A model generated the notes under the pieces. The model was given only the letters and a program-made list of their open reading frames with translations, had not been told where the DNA came from and ran no database searches. Shown piece after piece: positions 7,757 to 15,242 of a stretch of 34,316 nucleotides of DNA (the first letter of the stretch is position 1; each line of letters opens with the position of its first letter). The stretch covers positions 1 through 34,316 of the forward strand of contig JACQWQ010000181.1 in NCBI GenBank assembly GCA_016209205.1, read 5' to 3'. Source of the stretch: Chloroflexota bacterium (GTDB lineage: Bacteria; Chloroflexota; Anaerolineae; UBA4142; SHND01). Both the position numbers and the translations under genes were made by a program.

Positions 7757-8827
7757 TCACGCGGTCGCAGCGGCAACGGCTTCGGCGAAATGTTCCGGCG
7801 TGACACCGGGCGATTGGATGGCGAGGGCGCGATAGACTTGGGCAAAACGCGCGGCGAGCAGGTCGCGCGCGACCAAAACCCCGCGCGCGGCTTGTTCCAA
7901 CGCGCCCACCGAAAACGCGGGCAGCATCGTGAAATCGCCGGACAGCGAGAGATCGTCAATGCGTCCTTCGCGGATGCGCGCGATCACGCGAATCAAACCG
8001 CCGGGCGCTTTGAACGCGGCTTGGACCACGCGCACATCTTCATGAATCTTTACGCCAAATTGGCGCAAGCCGCCCTTTTGATTCAACCACTCGTCAGAAC
8101 CCATGCGCGCGTCCAATTCTTGCGCGGCTGCTTCTTCTGCCGCGCTCCATTCGCCCGGGACAATTTCCGCGTCGAGCGCGGCGGCAGTTTTTTCGAGATA
8201 CGTACTGACGACTTGCGCGCGTTCCGGCGTCGCGCCCAGTTGTTCCGTCATCGTCGTCATGTATTGCTCCAACCCCTCGAAAATTTTGTCGCGCATTTTT
8301 TCCGAAGCCACTTTCAACACGCGCGCCATCGTCTTTTTGTCGAATGTGAACATCAGACTGCCGACGACGACTTCGGCAATGCCCATTTGCGCCGCGCCCG
8401 TGCCGCCGATCTTTTTCCCGGAAACGTGAATGTCGTTGATCGGGCGATATGTCGCGTTAATGCCCAACGCTTGATACGTTTCCACCAATGGCCGAACGTA
8501 CAACCGAAAACGCGTTTCCAGATCGGAGGGCAAATTCTCGCGATGAAAAATCCACTGTGTGAACACTTGACCCGAGTCGAGATAGACCGCGCCGCCGCCC
8601 ACTTCGCGCCGATACACCGGCAATCCATTCGCGTCGCAGTACTCGACATCCACCTCTTTTTCCAGATCCTGATGAACGCCAATGCACACGTACGGGTGAT
8701 TGGAACTGACGAGGATGATTGTGTTGGGCGAGTCGGGCGTCATGGCGTACGCCGCCGCGTGATAGACCACTTGGGAACGCAGCGGCGAGAGCAAACCGAA
8801 ATCGAGCAGGCGAATTTGTTTGGGCAT
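7757..8827 (-). CDS. lplA: Lipoate-protein ligase of the sHdr-associated type (356 aa)
   Basis: Attaches lipoate to a lysine of a carrier protein using ATP. The BPL/LPL catalytic core shows RREVGGGAVYLDSGQ at about residues 73-87 and NDIHVSGKKIGGTG at about 131-144, which are the lipoate-ligase signature motifs with the adenylate-binding lysine. The protein is long enough to contain the C-terminal accessory domain (RVVQAAFKAPGGLIRVIARI...). The start at 8827 has GAGGTG 7 nt upstream. Two lipoate-binding proteins lie just upstream on the same strand, the arrangement known for sLpl ligases in sHdr sulfur-oxidation clusters. The lipoyl synthases LipS1/LipS2 often found with them are not in this window. 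Confidence 0.92.
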   Translation of the reverse strand: MPKQIRLLDFGLLSPLRSQVVYHAAAYAMTPDSPNTIILVSSNHPYVCIGVHQDLEKEVDVEYCDANGLPVYRREVGGGAVYLDSGQVFTQWIFHRENLPSDLETRFRLYVRPLVETYQALGINATYRPINDIHVSGKKIGGTGAAQMGIAEVVVGSLMFTFDKKTMARVLKVASEKMRDKIFEGLEQYMTTMTEQLGATPERAQVVSTYLEKTAAALDAEIVPGEWSAAEEAAAQELDARMGSDEWLNQKGGLRQFGVKIHEDVRVVQAAFKAPGGLIRVIARIREGRIDDLSLSGDFTMLPAFSVGALEQAARGVLVARDLLAARFAQVYRALAIQSPGVTPEHFAEAVAAATA

Positions 8828-8851
8828 CTTGACACCTCATAGCACGGATTC

Positions 8852-9010
8852 ACTGTCATTTCGAGCGGAGGCGAGAAATCTCGGTTTTGCCGAGATTTCT
8901 CACTCCGCTGCACAGGACTTGTCATTTCGAGCGGAGCGAGATATCTCACTCTGTTCGATATGACAGTCCTGAGCCCATACAGCCCCTGCGGGCTGACCAT
9001 CTCGAAATGG
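8852..9010. repeat. Palindromic repeats, GTCATTTCGAGCGGAG type, two units
   Basis: A unit starting CTGTCATTTCGAGCGGAG is followed by CTGCACAGGACTTGTCATTTCGAG and its reverse arm, then the AGCCCATACAGCCCCTGCGG tail. Near-identical copies occur at about 7547-7650, 17628-17803 and 24724-24856. It lies in the ligase leader. Confidence 0.85.
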
Positions 9011-9045
9011 CATCTCCCCAAGTTGGGGGTTCTGTCAGGTCTGGA

Positions 9046-9495
9046 TCAATCCATACAGCGCATACAATTCAGATCGAGTGCTTCGATTTTCTTGCGATAC
9101 TCTTGGAACGCGGCTGCGGCATCGAGCAAGTTCGCGCGTTCCTCTTCCCATTTCGTCGGACGAATTTTGACCAGCCAGCCCGCGCCGTACGGATCGCGGT
9201 TCGCGAGCAAGATGTCGCGTTGAAAGCCCGCTTCGTTCGTCTCGATGATTTCCCCCGTGAGGACGGCGGGAAACGGACCGACCCATTTTCCCGACTCAAC
9301 GGTGGCGTACACTTTGCCTTTGGCGATGACGCGTCCGACCGTGCGAAACTGCACCGCGACGAATTTGCCGCAGCGCGATTGGGCGGGGTCCGTCATGCCC
9401 ATCGTCGCCACGCCGTCTTGATAACGCACCCAAACGTCCTGTGCGACATCGTACAATAAATCATCGGGAAATATACACCCGCGATAAATGTTCAT
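9046..9495 (-). CDS. lbpA: Lipoate-binding protein LbpA, copy 1 (149 aa)
   Basis: A GcvH-like lipoyl-carrier protein. The lipoyl lysine is Lys70 in VESGKWVGP, within the hairpin turn shared with glycine-cleavage H protein. The N-terminus reads RGCIFPDDLLYDV, with a Cys at residue 7 that ordinary GcvH lacks as far as I recall. The C-terminus ends in NCMRCMD, a CxxC pair. In sHdr-containing bacteria LbpA carries sulfur intermediates on lipoate and is loaded by the dedicated ligase encoded next door. No other glycine-cleavage gene is nearby, which argues against a GcvH role. Copy 2 lies upstream on the same strand across a repeat hairpin. Confidence 0.9.
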   Translation of the reverse strand: MNIYRGCIFPDDLLYDVAQDVWVRYQDGVATMGMTDPAQSRCGKFVAVQFRTVGRVIAKGKVYATVESGKWVGPFPAVLTGEIIETNEAGFQRDILLANRDPYGAGWLVKIRPTKWEEERANLLDAAAAFQEYRKKIEALDLNCMRCMD

Positions 9496-9499
9496 GGGT

Positions 9500-9555
9500 C
9501 GGGTGACGGGTGACGGGTGACGGGGCTTTTGTCCCCGTCACCCGTCACCCGTCAC
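9500..9555. repeat. GTGACGG/CCGTCAC hairpin between lbpA copies
   Basis: Three tandem GTGACGG units, a short loop (CTTTTGT) and three inverted units form an almost perfect stem of about 24 bp. It may act as an RNA hairpin that tunes expression of the two lbpA genes; this is inference. Confidence 0.85.
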
Positions 9556-9564
9556 TTTAACCTC

Positions 9565-10002
9565 TCACTCGCACTTGATTCCTTCTTTGTCCAAAAACGC
9601 GCGGTACGCTTCAATACCTTCGGGACCACTGACGAGCGCGGCTTTATCGGTTTCCCAATTCGACGGCATGATGCGCGCGATCCAACCTTCGCCGTACGGG
9701 GCTTGATTCACCAGCGACGGATTTGCCGCCGCGGCTTCGTTGATGGCGACGACTTGCCCTGCGACCGGCATCGGCACGGGACCGACCCATTTGCCGCTTT
9801 CCACAGTCGCCACACTCTTGCCGCGTTCGAGCGGCTTGCCCGGTTTTTTGATCGTGCACGAGACGAGCTTGCGCGCGAGATTTTGCGCGACGTCGGTCAT
9901 TCCGACCGTAACCGTGCCGTCGCTTTCGGGACGCACCCACACGTGCTTTTCGGGCCAATAATACAAATCGTCGGGGAGATTGCAGTTGTTGATGGTAGCC
10001 AT
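9565..10002 (-). CDS. lbpA: Lipoate-binding protein LbpA, copy 2 (145 aa)
   Basis: A second GcvH-like lipoyl-carrier protein. Lys71 lies in VESGKWVGP; the N-terminus NNCNLPDDLYYWPEKHVWV again has Cys7, and the protein ends GIKCE with a single Cys. It is clearly divergent from copy 1 outside the lipoyl motif (for example GMTDVAQNLARKL versus GMTDPAQSRCGKF). Two dissimilar lipoate-binding proteins beside one ligase suggest two partners or two steps in the sulfur route. The start ATG 10002 is the first in frame. The leader contains the TTTGGCA-type nonamer array. Confidence 0.9.
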   Translation of the reverse strand: MATINNCNLPDDLYYWPEKHVWVRPESDGTVTVGMTDVAQNLARKLVSCTIKKPGKPLERGKSVATVESGKWVGPVPMPVAGQVVAINEAAAANPSLVNQAPYGEGWIARIMPSNWETDKAALVSGPEGIEAYRAFLDKEGIKCE

Positions 10003-10005
10003 GAA

Positions 10006-10125
10006 TCAAATGTGCCAAATAAGCCAAATGTGCCAAAGAATCTCTGGCTAATTTGGCATCTTTGGCATCCCTTCGACTTTGCTCAGGGCATGCTTTGGCA
10101 TGTTTGCGGGTTTTGGCATTTTTGC
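10006..10125. repeat. TTTGGCA nonamer array with nested palindrome
   Basis: GCCAAATGT-type 9-bp units face TTTGGCATC-type units. A CCCTTCGACTTTGCTCAGGG palindrome is embedded at about 10069-10088. The end of the winged-helix gene lies inside it. A related array occurs at 15149-15242. Confidence 0.8.
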
Positions 10126-10590
10126 TTTCGGATTGATGAGGTAATCGTTTTGCGCGTGCGTTTTGATTTGCGCGTGAATTTGCGCCAAGAGTTCCAACAG
10201 ACCTAACGCGAAGGGTGTCGCCTCGATTTTGTCCTGTTCGAGCGGTTGAACGGTCAAGCCCGCGCGCGCCATTTCATTCACGCGTTCGGTCAAGTCTACG
10301 CGCGACAATCGCGTTTCCGCCAAGAGTTCCGTCATCGTCGCGCCTTGATTTGCGTTCAATTGGGCGAGAATTTGAAAATTGAGCGGGTCGCCCACGAGCC
10401 GCAGCGCGCGCAAGAGAAATTCGCGAATCGTCGCGTCGAGCGCGTTTTCATCTGGTGAGAATTGTTGCAGCCAGCCGTCAAACTCGCGCGCCGTCTCTAA
10501 ACGATCCACGCGATCCAACGCGCCGATTAAATTCCGCAAGCGCGTCCACGCGCCGAGGGCGATGTCGTCAAGGGGATTCATGTGATTCAT
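10048..10590 (-). CDS. ArsR-like winged-helix regulator (180 aa)
   Basis: Probable DNA-binding regulator. The middle of the protein has a winged-helix pattern: [20 protein letters not shown], then [29 protein letters not shown], then a strand pair [18 protein letters not shown]. It has no cysteine, so it is not a thiol sensor of the ArsR-type sHdrR kind. It sits directly upstream of lbpA copy 2 on the same strand. The last roughly 25 residues (Met/Pro/Lys-rich, ending [10 protein letters not shown]) are encoded by the nonamer repeat, so the original C-terminus was probably shorter or different. ATG 10590 or 10581 could be the start; neither has a clear ribosome site. A TTG at 10611 is less likely. 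Confidence 0.7.
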   Translation of the reverse strand: MNHMNPLDDIALGAWTRLRNLIGALDRVDRLETAREFDGWLQQFSPDENALDATIREFLLRALRLVGDPLNFQILAQLNANQGATMTELLAETRLSRVDLTERVNEMARAGLTVQPLEQDKIEATPFALGLLELLAQIHAQIKTHAQNDYLINPKAKMPKPANMPKHALSKVEGMPKMPN

Positions 10591-11155
10591 GCGCTTTGCC
10601 CACCTGCTCAATCTCTTGGATGAGGGCAGGAAGATTAGTCCCTATACTCCGAAATCTTTGCACAAAAAGCAAAGATTTTCCACCGCGAATCCCCGCGAAT
10701 CTGCGCGAATCGGAATGCGAAAAAATTCGCGTAGATTCGTGTAGATTCGCGGTTTCCCGATTTGGTTTCGGCTTGTCCGAGTTAGGGTGGTCAAAGCTCA
10801 TATTCGGCGCAGGGATCCGATTGTGTTTAATATCAGGCGGCACATGCTTGTGGTGGGGCGTGGTTGGAGCCAAAATCGGATCGTTGGGATGCGGAAAGTC
10901 ATCGTACCAATACAGGCGTTCTTCGCCCCGATACACCTCATAGCCATACGAGATGATAATGCCTGCGTCGAAATCTACTTCCTCTCGCATGCGCAGTCGC
11001 AAGTCATTGGCAAAGAAAACGTCACCTTCTGCAATCCCTGTATAGGGGCTGTCCGACCAAACGGTGAGCGTCGAGCTCACAACGTTGGGCTGGTTGAGCC
11101 ACTCGGCAATAAACTGGCTATAGTTGCTCAACGACGCAAGTGGATTGCCATTCAT
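10568..11155 (-). CDS. TumE-like toxin (DUF6516) with in-frame repeat insertion (195 aa)
   Basis: The typical core is visible: [19 protein letters not shown], then [18 protein letters not shown]. These are signatures of the TumE/DUF6516 family of small toxin components. The family's last segment ([13 protein letters not shown]) is separated from the core by 49 codons made of a palindromic repeat (10639-10785). Removing them restores [16 protein letters not shown]. The start codon overlaps the stop of the upstream small gene (TGATG), so the two are translationally coupled like an antitoxin-toxin pair. Whether the enlarged protein folds or is active is unknown. Confidence 0.72.
   Translation of the reverse strand: MNGNPLASLSNYSQFIAEWLNQPNVVSSTLTVWSDSPYTGIAEGDVFFANDLRLRMREEVDFDAGIIISYGYEVYRGEERLYWYDDFPHPNDPILAPTTPHHKHVPPDIKHNRIPAPNMSFDHPNSDKPKPNRETANLHESTRIFSHSDSRRFAGIRGGKSLLFVQRFRSIGTNLPALIQEIEQVGKAHESHESP
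10635..10785 (-). repeat. Modular palindromic element inserted in the TumE-like gene
   Basis: The element is bounded on both sides by TTAG (10635-10638 and 10782-10785); one unit plus one TTAG is 147 bp, exactly 49 codons. In gene sense it begins CTAACTCGGACAAGCCGAAA, continues with CGCGAATCT-type inverted repeats, and ends with a hairpin of AAATCTTTGC and GCAAAGATTT arms. A second copy lies at 16034-16181 and a related element with another centre at 30955-31113. Confidence 0.88.
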
Positions 11156-11424
11156 CAGTACGCAGGTTGAAAGCGCAAAACTTGAGCAAGTTCGCGTCCT
11201 TCAAGTTGTTTGCGATAGGCATCCCGGCGTCGGCGTAACGTTTCGTAAATGCCTTTCCAGCGACTGAAATCAGCGCGCGTCTCGTCATAGGCATCATACG
11301 CGCCTAGCTTGCCCGACATGAGCGCAGCATAAAAATCCTCGCTCAGAACCCCGTACTTTTCTTCGTACAACGTCAAACGGCGTTCAAGTAGTTTCATCTC
11401 GATAACCAATTCGTGAATTTCCAT
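11155..11424 (-). CDS. Small helical protein, putative antitoxin partner (89 aa)
   Basis: A charged, probably all-helical protein ([25 protein letters not shown] ... [19 protein letters not shown], shown here in part). It has no recognised DNA-binding motif. It lies directly upstream of the TumE-like gene with a TGATG overlap, which suggests the antitoxin of that pair, by position only. The pair interrupts the sulfur gene block between etfD and the winged-helix gene. Confidence 0.6.
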   Translation of the reverse strand: MEIHELVIEMKLLERRLTLYEEKYGVLSEDFYAALMSGKLGAYDAYDETRADFSRWKGIYETLRRRRDAYRKQLEGRELAQVLRFQPAY

Positions 11425-11522
11425 ATTCAGTCCTTCCTACTTGCGCCAATTCTACTACAATTGCCGCCCCAAGCGATCTGGTGATATCCCATTTTCAAAA
11501 TCCTTCAGGTCCCAACAGGCGC

Positions 11523-13658
11523 TCACGCCAATTCGGCTTCGCGTGCACGCGCATCCGCGTCGGCTTGCGTCAGCGGTGTTTTGTCAGGCGTGACGAGAAT
11601 GGGTTCTTGCAGCGCTTCCGCGACCAACTCAATTATATCCTTGACGACGATTTTGCCATCATTGCCACTGGTCTTGACGGCATCGCTGTACATGGCGACA
11701 TCTTTCGGACACGCGACCACAAACAGCAGCGGCGACGCGGGAGAATTTCCATTTCCGTTGGACGACGACAGAACGCTCAATGCTTCGCGAATGCGTTGTT
11801 CGGACGGACGCTCACCGGGGACCGCTCCGCCTTTCCAAATTTGCCCCCCCCCCGCGCCGCAGCAAAACGAAGTCATGCCGTGACGCGGCATCTCGATCAA
11901 TTCCACGCCGAGCGCCTGTAAAAGTTGGCGCGGCTGCTGCGTGACTTGATTGTAGCGTCCGAGATAACATGGATCGTGATACGTGACGCGATAATTCAGT
12001 TTGCGCTTGAACGCGATTTTTTGCTGTGCAATCAATTGCATCAACACTTGGGTGTAATGCGTCACCGTATATTGTTTGCCCAATTTCGCGTATTCGAAGC
12101 GCAGCGCGTTCATGGTGTGCGGGTCGGTGGTGATGATGCCGCTGCGGAATTTTGCTTTATCGAGCGCGGCGATATTGTGCTCGGCAAGTTGCTCGAACAA
12201 ACCTTCTTCGCCCGCGCGGCGCGCGTCATTGCCCGTATTCCATTCCGCTTCGTACAGCGTGCCAAAATCCAAACCCGCGTCCTGAAATACTTGCGCGACT
12301 TGGCGCGTCAATGCTTGCCCACGCGGGTCATACGCGGCGTAATCGCCGACGAACCACAGATGCTCCACCTCTTCTTTCCGCGCGTCTTGAATTTTGAAAT
12401 TCAGTCCTTGCGTCCATTTCACGCGATTGCGCGCCGATTGTCCGAACGAATTGCCCTGCTTGCCGAGATTTTCCAGCGCCTTTTGCAAATTGGCATCGAG
12501 CGTATCGGCTTCGTTAATGAGGGCGCGGCGAATTTCGATAATGTCCACCATCGGCGCATTGCCGACGGGGCACACTTCCACACACGCGCCGCAGGTGGTA
12601 CAAGCCCACACCGCTTCTTTAGTAATGGCAAAATCGAGCAGCGACGGCGAAGCCGCGCCGCCGCTGAACGCGCGCAGATTTTCATTGAGCCAATAGCGTT
12701 TGTTGATTTCCAACGCGCTCGGCGAAAGCGCGGTGCCCGCCGCATACGCCGGACAAATATCTTGACAGCGATTGCACATGATACACGCGTAACTGTCGAG
12801 AATCGAGTGCCACGACAATTCTTGAAGCGTTTGCGCGCCGACACCTTCTTTGCCGTTTTGTTTCGCGGGTTCGGTCACTTCGAGCTTGCGCTCGCGAAAC
12901 ACCAGCCAGTTGAGCGGGGCAAAGAAAATGTGAATGTGCTTGGAGAGAACGAAATACGGGAAAAAGAGAAAAATCAAACCGATGGCAGTCCACCACGTTA
13001 CATGCGCGCCAAGCGTCAACACCGGTTCGGGCAGATTTGCGAATGCCATCGCCACTACATTCGCGCCGGGCGCCGACCAATCGGGCTGTCCCGTTTGCCC
13101 CAGTCGAAACGCGGAACCGAGCCAGCGCGAACCGACGTGAATGAGGATGAACAAACCGACGATGAGGGAATCGCGGCGAATCGCCCCCGCGCGCACTCGC
13201 GGATCGAGCAAAACATTTTCGCGAATGTTGAACGCTTTGTCCTTGACGATAAAGCGGCGCACGAGCAGCGCGCTCATTCCGACCAACACGCCGATGCTCA
13301 ACAAATCGGCGGCGAGATTAAACAGCGCAAACACTCCGCCTTGATGCAGAGTTGTGAAACCAAAATATCCTTCGACGAAATCCACGACGTTGACGAGAAA
13401 ATAAAATGAAAACCCGGCAAAGACCATGAAATGGAGCAGACCAACGCGCGGGCGATTTTGAAAGACGGGATAGTTCAAGCCGACTTGTACGATTTGGGCG
13501 CGGATGCGCGCTTGCCACGTTTTGAGATACTCGCGCCACGGAAACTCGCCGTGTCCGCGGCGAATGGCGCGCGCGATCAACCAAAAGTTGTACCCCGCCC
13601 AACCGAGCGTGACGAGGACGAGCAGAACAAAGGCGATGCGTTCGAGGAGTGTGAGCAT
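11523..13658 (-). CDS. etfD: EtfD-like membrane iron-sulfur oxidoreductase (711 aa)
   Basis: Probable ETF:menaquinone oxidoreductase. The N-terminal part has about five membrane helices (LLERIAFVLLVLVTLGWAGY, LLHFMVFAGFSFYFLVN, LIVGLFILIHVGSR, AIGLIFLFFPYFV), as in NarI/HdrE-type heme subunits. Then come two [4Fe-4S] motifs, CIMCNRCQDICP (from residue 292) and CTTCGACVEVCP (from residue 353). A C-terminal CCG domain follows (HDPCYLGRYN, CCGAGGG at 599-605, ACPKD). Only the second of the two usual CCG domains keeps its cysteines. ATG 13658 has CCGGAG upstream; the open frame to 13850 crosses a divergent promoter. EtfA and EtfB are encoded upstream on the same strand. A run of ten C (11844-11853) lies just before the CCGAGGG codons. 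Confidence 0.85.
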   Translation of the reverse strand: MLTLLERIAFVLLVLVTLGWAGYNFWLIARAIRRGHGEFPWREYLKTWQARIRAQIVQVGLNYPVFQNRPRVGLLHFMVFAGFSFYFLVNVVDFVEGYFGFTTLHQGGVFALFNLAADLLSIGVLVGMSALLVRRFIVKDKAFNIRENVLLDPRVRAGAIRRDSLIVGLFILIHVGSRWLGSAFRLGQTGQPDWSAPGANVVAMAFANLPEPVLTLGAHVTWWTAIGLIFLFFPYFVLSKHIHIFFAPLNWLVFRERKLEVTEPAKQNGKEGVGAQTLQELSWHSILDSYACIMCNRCQDICPAYAAGTALSPSALEINKRYWLNENLRAFSGGAASPSLLDFAITKEAVWACTTCGACVEVCPVGNAPMVDIIEIRRALINEADTLDANLQKALENLGKQGNSFGQSARNRVKWTQGLNFKIQDARKEEVEHLWFVGDYAAYDPRGQALTRQVAQVFQDAGLDFGTLYEAEWNTGNDARRAGEEGLFEQLAEHNIAALDKAKFRSGIITTDPHTMNALRFEYAKLGKQYTVTHYTQVLMQLIAQQKIAFKRKLNYRVTYHDPCYLGRYNQVTQQPRQLLQALGVELIEMPRHGMTSFCCGAGGGQIWKGGAVPGERPSEQRIREALSVLSSSNGNGNSPASPLLFVVACPKDVAMYSDAVKTSGNDGKIVVKDIIELVAEALQEPILVTPDKTPLTQADADARAREAELA

Positions 13659-13702
13659 TACGTACTCCGGGCGAAAATGTCCGCGAAACGAAATTGCTTG
13701 TG

Positions 13703-13711
13703 TGCTATAAT
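13703..13711 (+). promoter_or_regulatory. Extended -10 promoter for the DUF2283 gene
   Basis: TGCTATAAT is a perfect extended -10 box 22 nt before the ATG at 13733, on the opposite strand from etfD. No good -35 box is visible, as is usual with extended -10 promoters. Confidence 0.55.
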
Positions 13712-13732
13712 TCGTTAGCGGAGAAAAACAAT

Positions 13733-14146
13733 ATGGCTGACTCGGGCAAGCGTTGGACGGTGCGTGACCGCGATGGGAATGTGACAAACTGTTCGTACGA
13801 CAAGGACGCGGATGTGCTATACATTTCATTCGCGCCCGGCGAAAAAGCAACCGCAGCCGTTGAATTGAACGACAATATCTTGCTGCGCTTTAACCGCGCC
13901 GAAAAACGCGCGGTGGGTTTGACGTTGATGGATTTTTCGGTGATGGCGCAATTAACGCGGCTGGGACCGCGCAGCTTTCCATTGAGCGGCTTGCAAGAGC
14001 TCGAACCCGAATGGCAGGAAATGGTCATTGAAATTATTACTCAGCCGCCTGTGAATGAAATTCTGGAGCTCTTTACATTTATGCCCTCACCTACCGAGAG
14101 CGTGCCAATTACCGCTATCAAGCCGCCAATTCCTGTTGCTGTTTGA
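13733..14146 (+). CDS. DUF2283 domain protein (137 aa)
   Basis: A small protein of unknown function. The N-terminal half shows the DUF2283 pattern YDKDADVLYISFAPGEKATAAVELNDNI (in part), then LLRFN and KRAVGLTLMDFSVM. The C-terminal half is Pro/Ile-rich and unassigned. It is the only plus-strand gene within the sulfur block, lying between etfD and etfA, and has its own promoter and a terminator shared with etfA. ATG 13733 is preferred because the upstream codons overlap the promoter. Confidence 0.75.
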   Translation: MADSGKRWTVRDRDGNVTNCSYDKDADVLYISFAPGEKATAAVELNDNILLRFNRAEKRAVGLTLMDFSVMAQLTRLGPRSFPLSGLQELEPEWQEMVIEIITQPPVNEILELFTFMPSPTESVPITAIKPPIPVAV

Positions 14147-14151
14147 TTACC

Positions 14152-14180
14152 AAGGGACGAGAGAAATTCTCTCGTCCCTT
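14152..14180. terminator. Bidirectional terminator between DUF2283 gene and etfA
   Basis: AAGGGACGAGAGAA (14152-14165) and TTCTCTCGTCCCTT (14167-14180) are perfect 14-bp inverted arms between the convergent gene ends at 14146 and 14192. The flanking T-run is weak. Confidence 0.7.
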
Positions 14181-14191
14181 GCCGTGTACTG

Positions 14192-15148
14192 CTACCCGCT
14201 CTTGATTCTTTCCGTCAACGCGGGCACTATGTCAAACAAATCCGCAGCAATGCCGTAATCGGCGACTTCAAAGATCGGCGCGTTCGGATCGCTGTTGATG
14301 GCGATGATCGTCGCCGCGTCTTTCATGCCTTCGATGTGTTCCGGCGCGCCGCTGATGCCGACCGCGAAATACAATTTCGGTTTGACGCTGACGCCCGACT
14401 TGCCGACCTGTCGCGCTTTGGGCAGCCAGCCATTGTCCACCACCGGACGCGACGCAGACAACGCGCCGCCCAATGCATCCGCGAGTTCTTGCACCACTTC
14501 CAGATTATCCGCGTTTTGGATCCCGCGCCCGACGCTGACCAAAATGTCTTGCTTGGTAATATCCACATCGGCGGCTTCGGGCTGAATCAATTGTTTGAAC
14601 TGCGTGCCCGCGCCGCCGGTTGGCGCGGCAAAAATTTCCACTATCGGTGCGCCTTCGCCCTTGCCCGCGTCCGCGCTGAAGGATCCCGCCAACGCCGAAA
14701 TAATCACTTGTTCGCCTTCCGGTTCGGCTTCGGCAAAAAGTTTTCCGCCGTACACCATCGCCGTTGCGACCACCGCGCCGTCTCGCACCGCGATGTGGTT
14801 GGCATACGCGATGAGCGGAATGCCCGTCGCGGCGGAAACGCCCGCTGCCAAATCCATGCCCATGGACGTATTGCCAATGAGCACCACGCGCGGCGCGCGT
14901 TCCTTGACCATTGCGGCGAGCGCGTTCTTGTACGCCATCGGCGAAAATTGCGCGAACGACGCATCCACCGCACACACCACGTGGTCGGCGCTGCCCAATT
15001 GAGTCGCCAAATCACTGTTCGCGTCAATCAACGCGGCATCGAGTTTGCCGCCCAGCGCGTTCGCCAGTTCGCGTCCCTTGCCGAGCAATTCGAACGAAAC
15101 GTCGGCAATCTTGCCATTGAGGTGTTCGATATAAACGAGTACATCCAT
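14192..15148 (-). CDS. etfA: Electron transfer flavoprotein alpha subunit (318 aa)
   Basis: FAD-binding half of the EtfAB heterodimer. The C-terminal FAD domain is clear: SVGRGIQNADNLEVVQELAD, SRPVVDNGWLPKARQVGKSG, KLYFAVGISGAPEHIEGM, then AINSDPNAPIFEVADYGI. The N-terminal region (MDVLVYIEHLNGKIADVSFE) is the usual alpha-subunit domain I. ATG 15148 starts the conserved sequence; upstream codons are repeat-derived. The gene lies between etfB and the membrane protein EtfD, giving the order etfB-etfA-etfD in transcription direction. EtfD-type proteins accept electrons from EtfAB and reduce quinone, so this trio could drain electrons from the Hdr-like complex; that link is inferred. Confidence 0.93.
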   Translation of the reverse strand: MDVLVYIEHLNGKIADVSFELLGKGRELANALGGKLDAALIDANSDLATQLGSADHVVCAVDASFAQFSPMAYKNALAAMVKERAPRVVLIGNTSMGMDLAAGVSAATGIPLIAYANHIAVRDGAVVATAMVYGGKLFAEAEPEGEQVIISALAGSFSADAGKGEGAPIVEIFAAPTGGAGTQFKQLIQPEAADVDITKQDILVSVGRGIQNADNLEVVQELADALGGALSASRPVVDNGWLPKARQVGKSGVSVKPKLYFAVGISGAPEHIEGMKDAATIIAINSDPNAPIFEVADYGIAADLFDIVPALTERIKSG

Positions 15149-15242
15149 TGTCAAAAAAGCCAAATGTGCCAAAGATGCCAAATGTGCCAAAAACACTTGA
15201 TTGCTTTGGCTGGTTTGGCAGGTTTGGCAGGTTTGGCACGTT
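15149..15242. repeat. TTTGGCAGG nonamer array
   Basis: Units of TGTGCCAAA/GATGCCAAA face four units of the TTTGGCAGG type across an AACACTTGATTG spacer, forming a long hairpin in the gap between etfB and etfA. Confidence 0.85.

Noticed and set aside
7709..8842. 377-codon plus-strand frame opposite the lipoate ligase
   Set aside because: Antisense shadow of a gene with clear catalytic motifs.
9046..10002. Glycine-cleavage H proteins
   Set aside because: The lipoyl fold is shared, but there are no gcvT/gcvP genes nearby, and the extra cysteines, adjacent dedicated ligase and Hdr genes fit LbpA better.
11925..13409. 494-codon plus-strand frame opposite the EtfD gene
   Set aside because: Arg/His/Ala-rich antisense shadow of a GC-rich gene with clear Fe-S and CCG motifs on the other strand.
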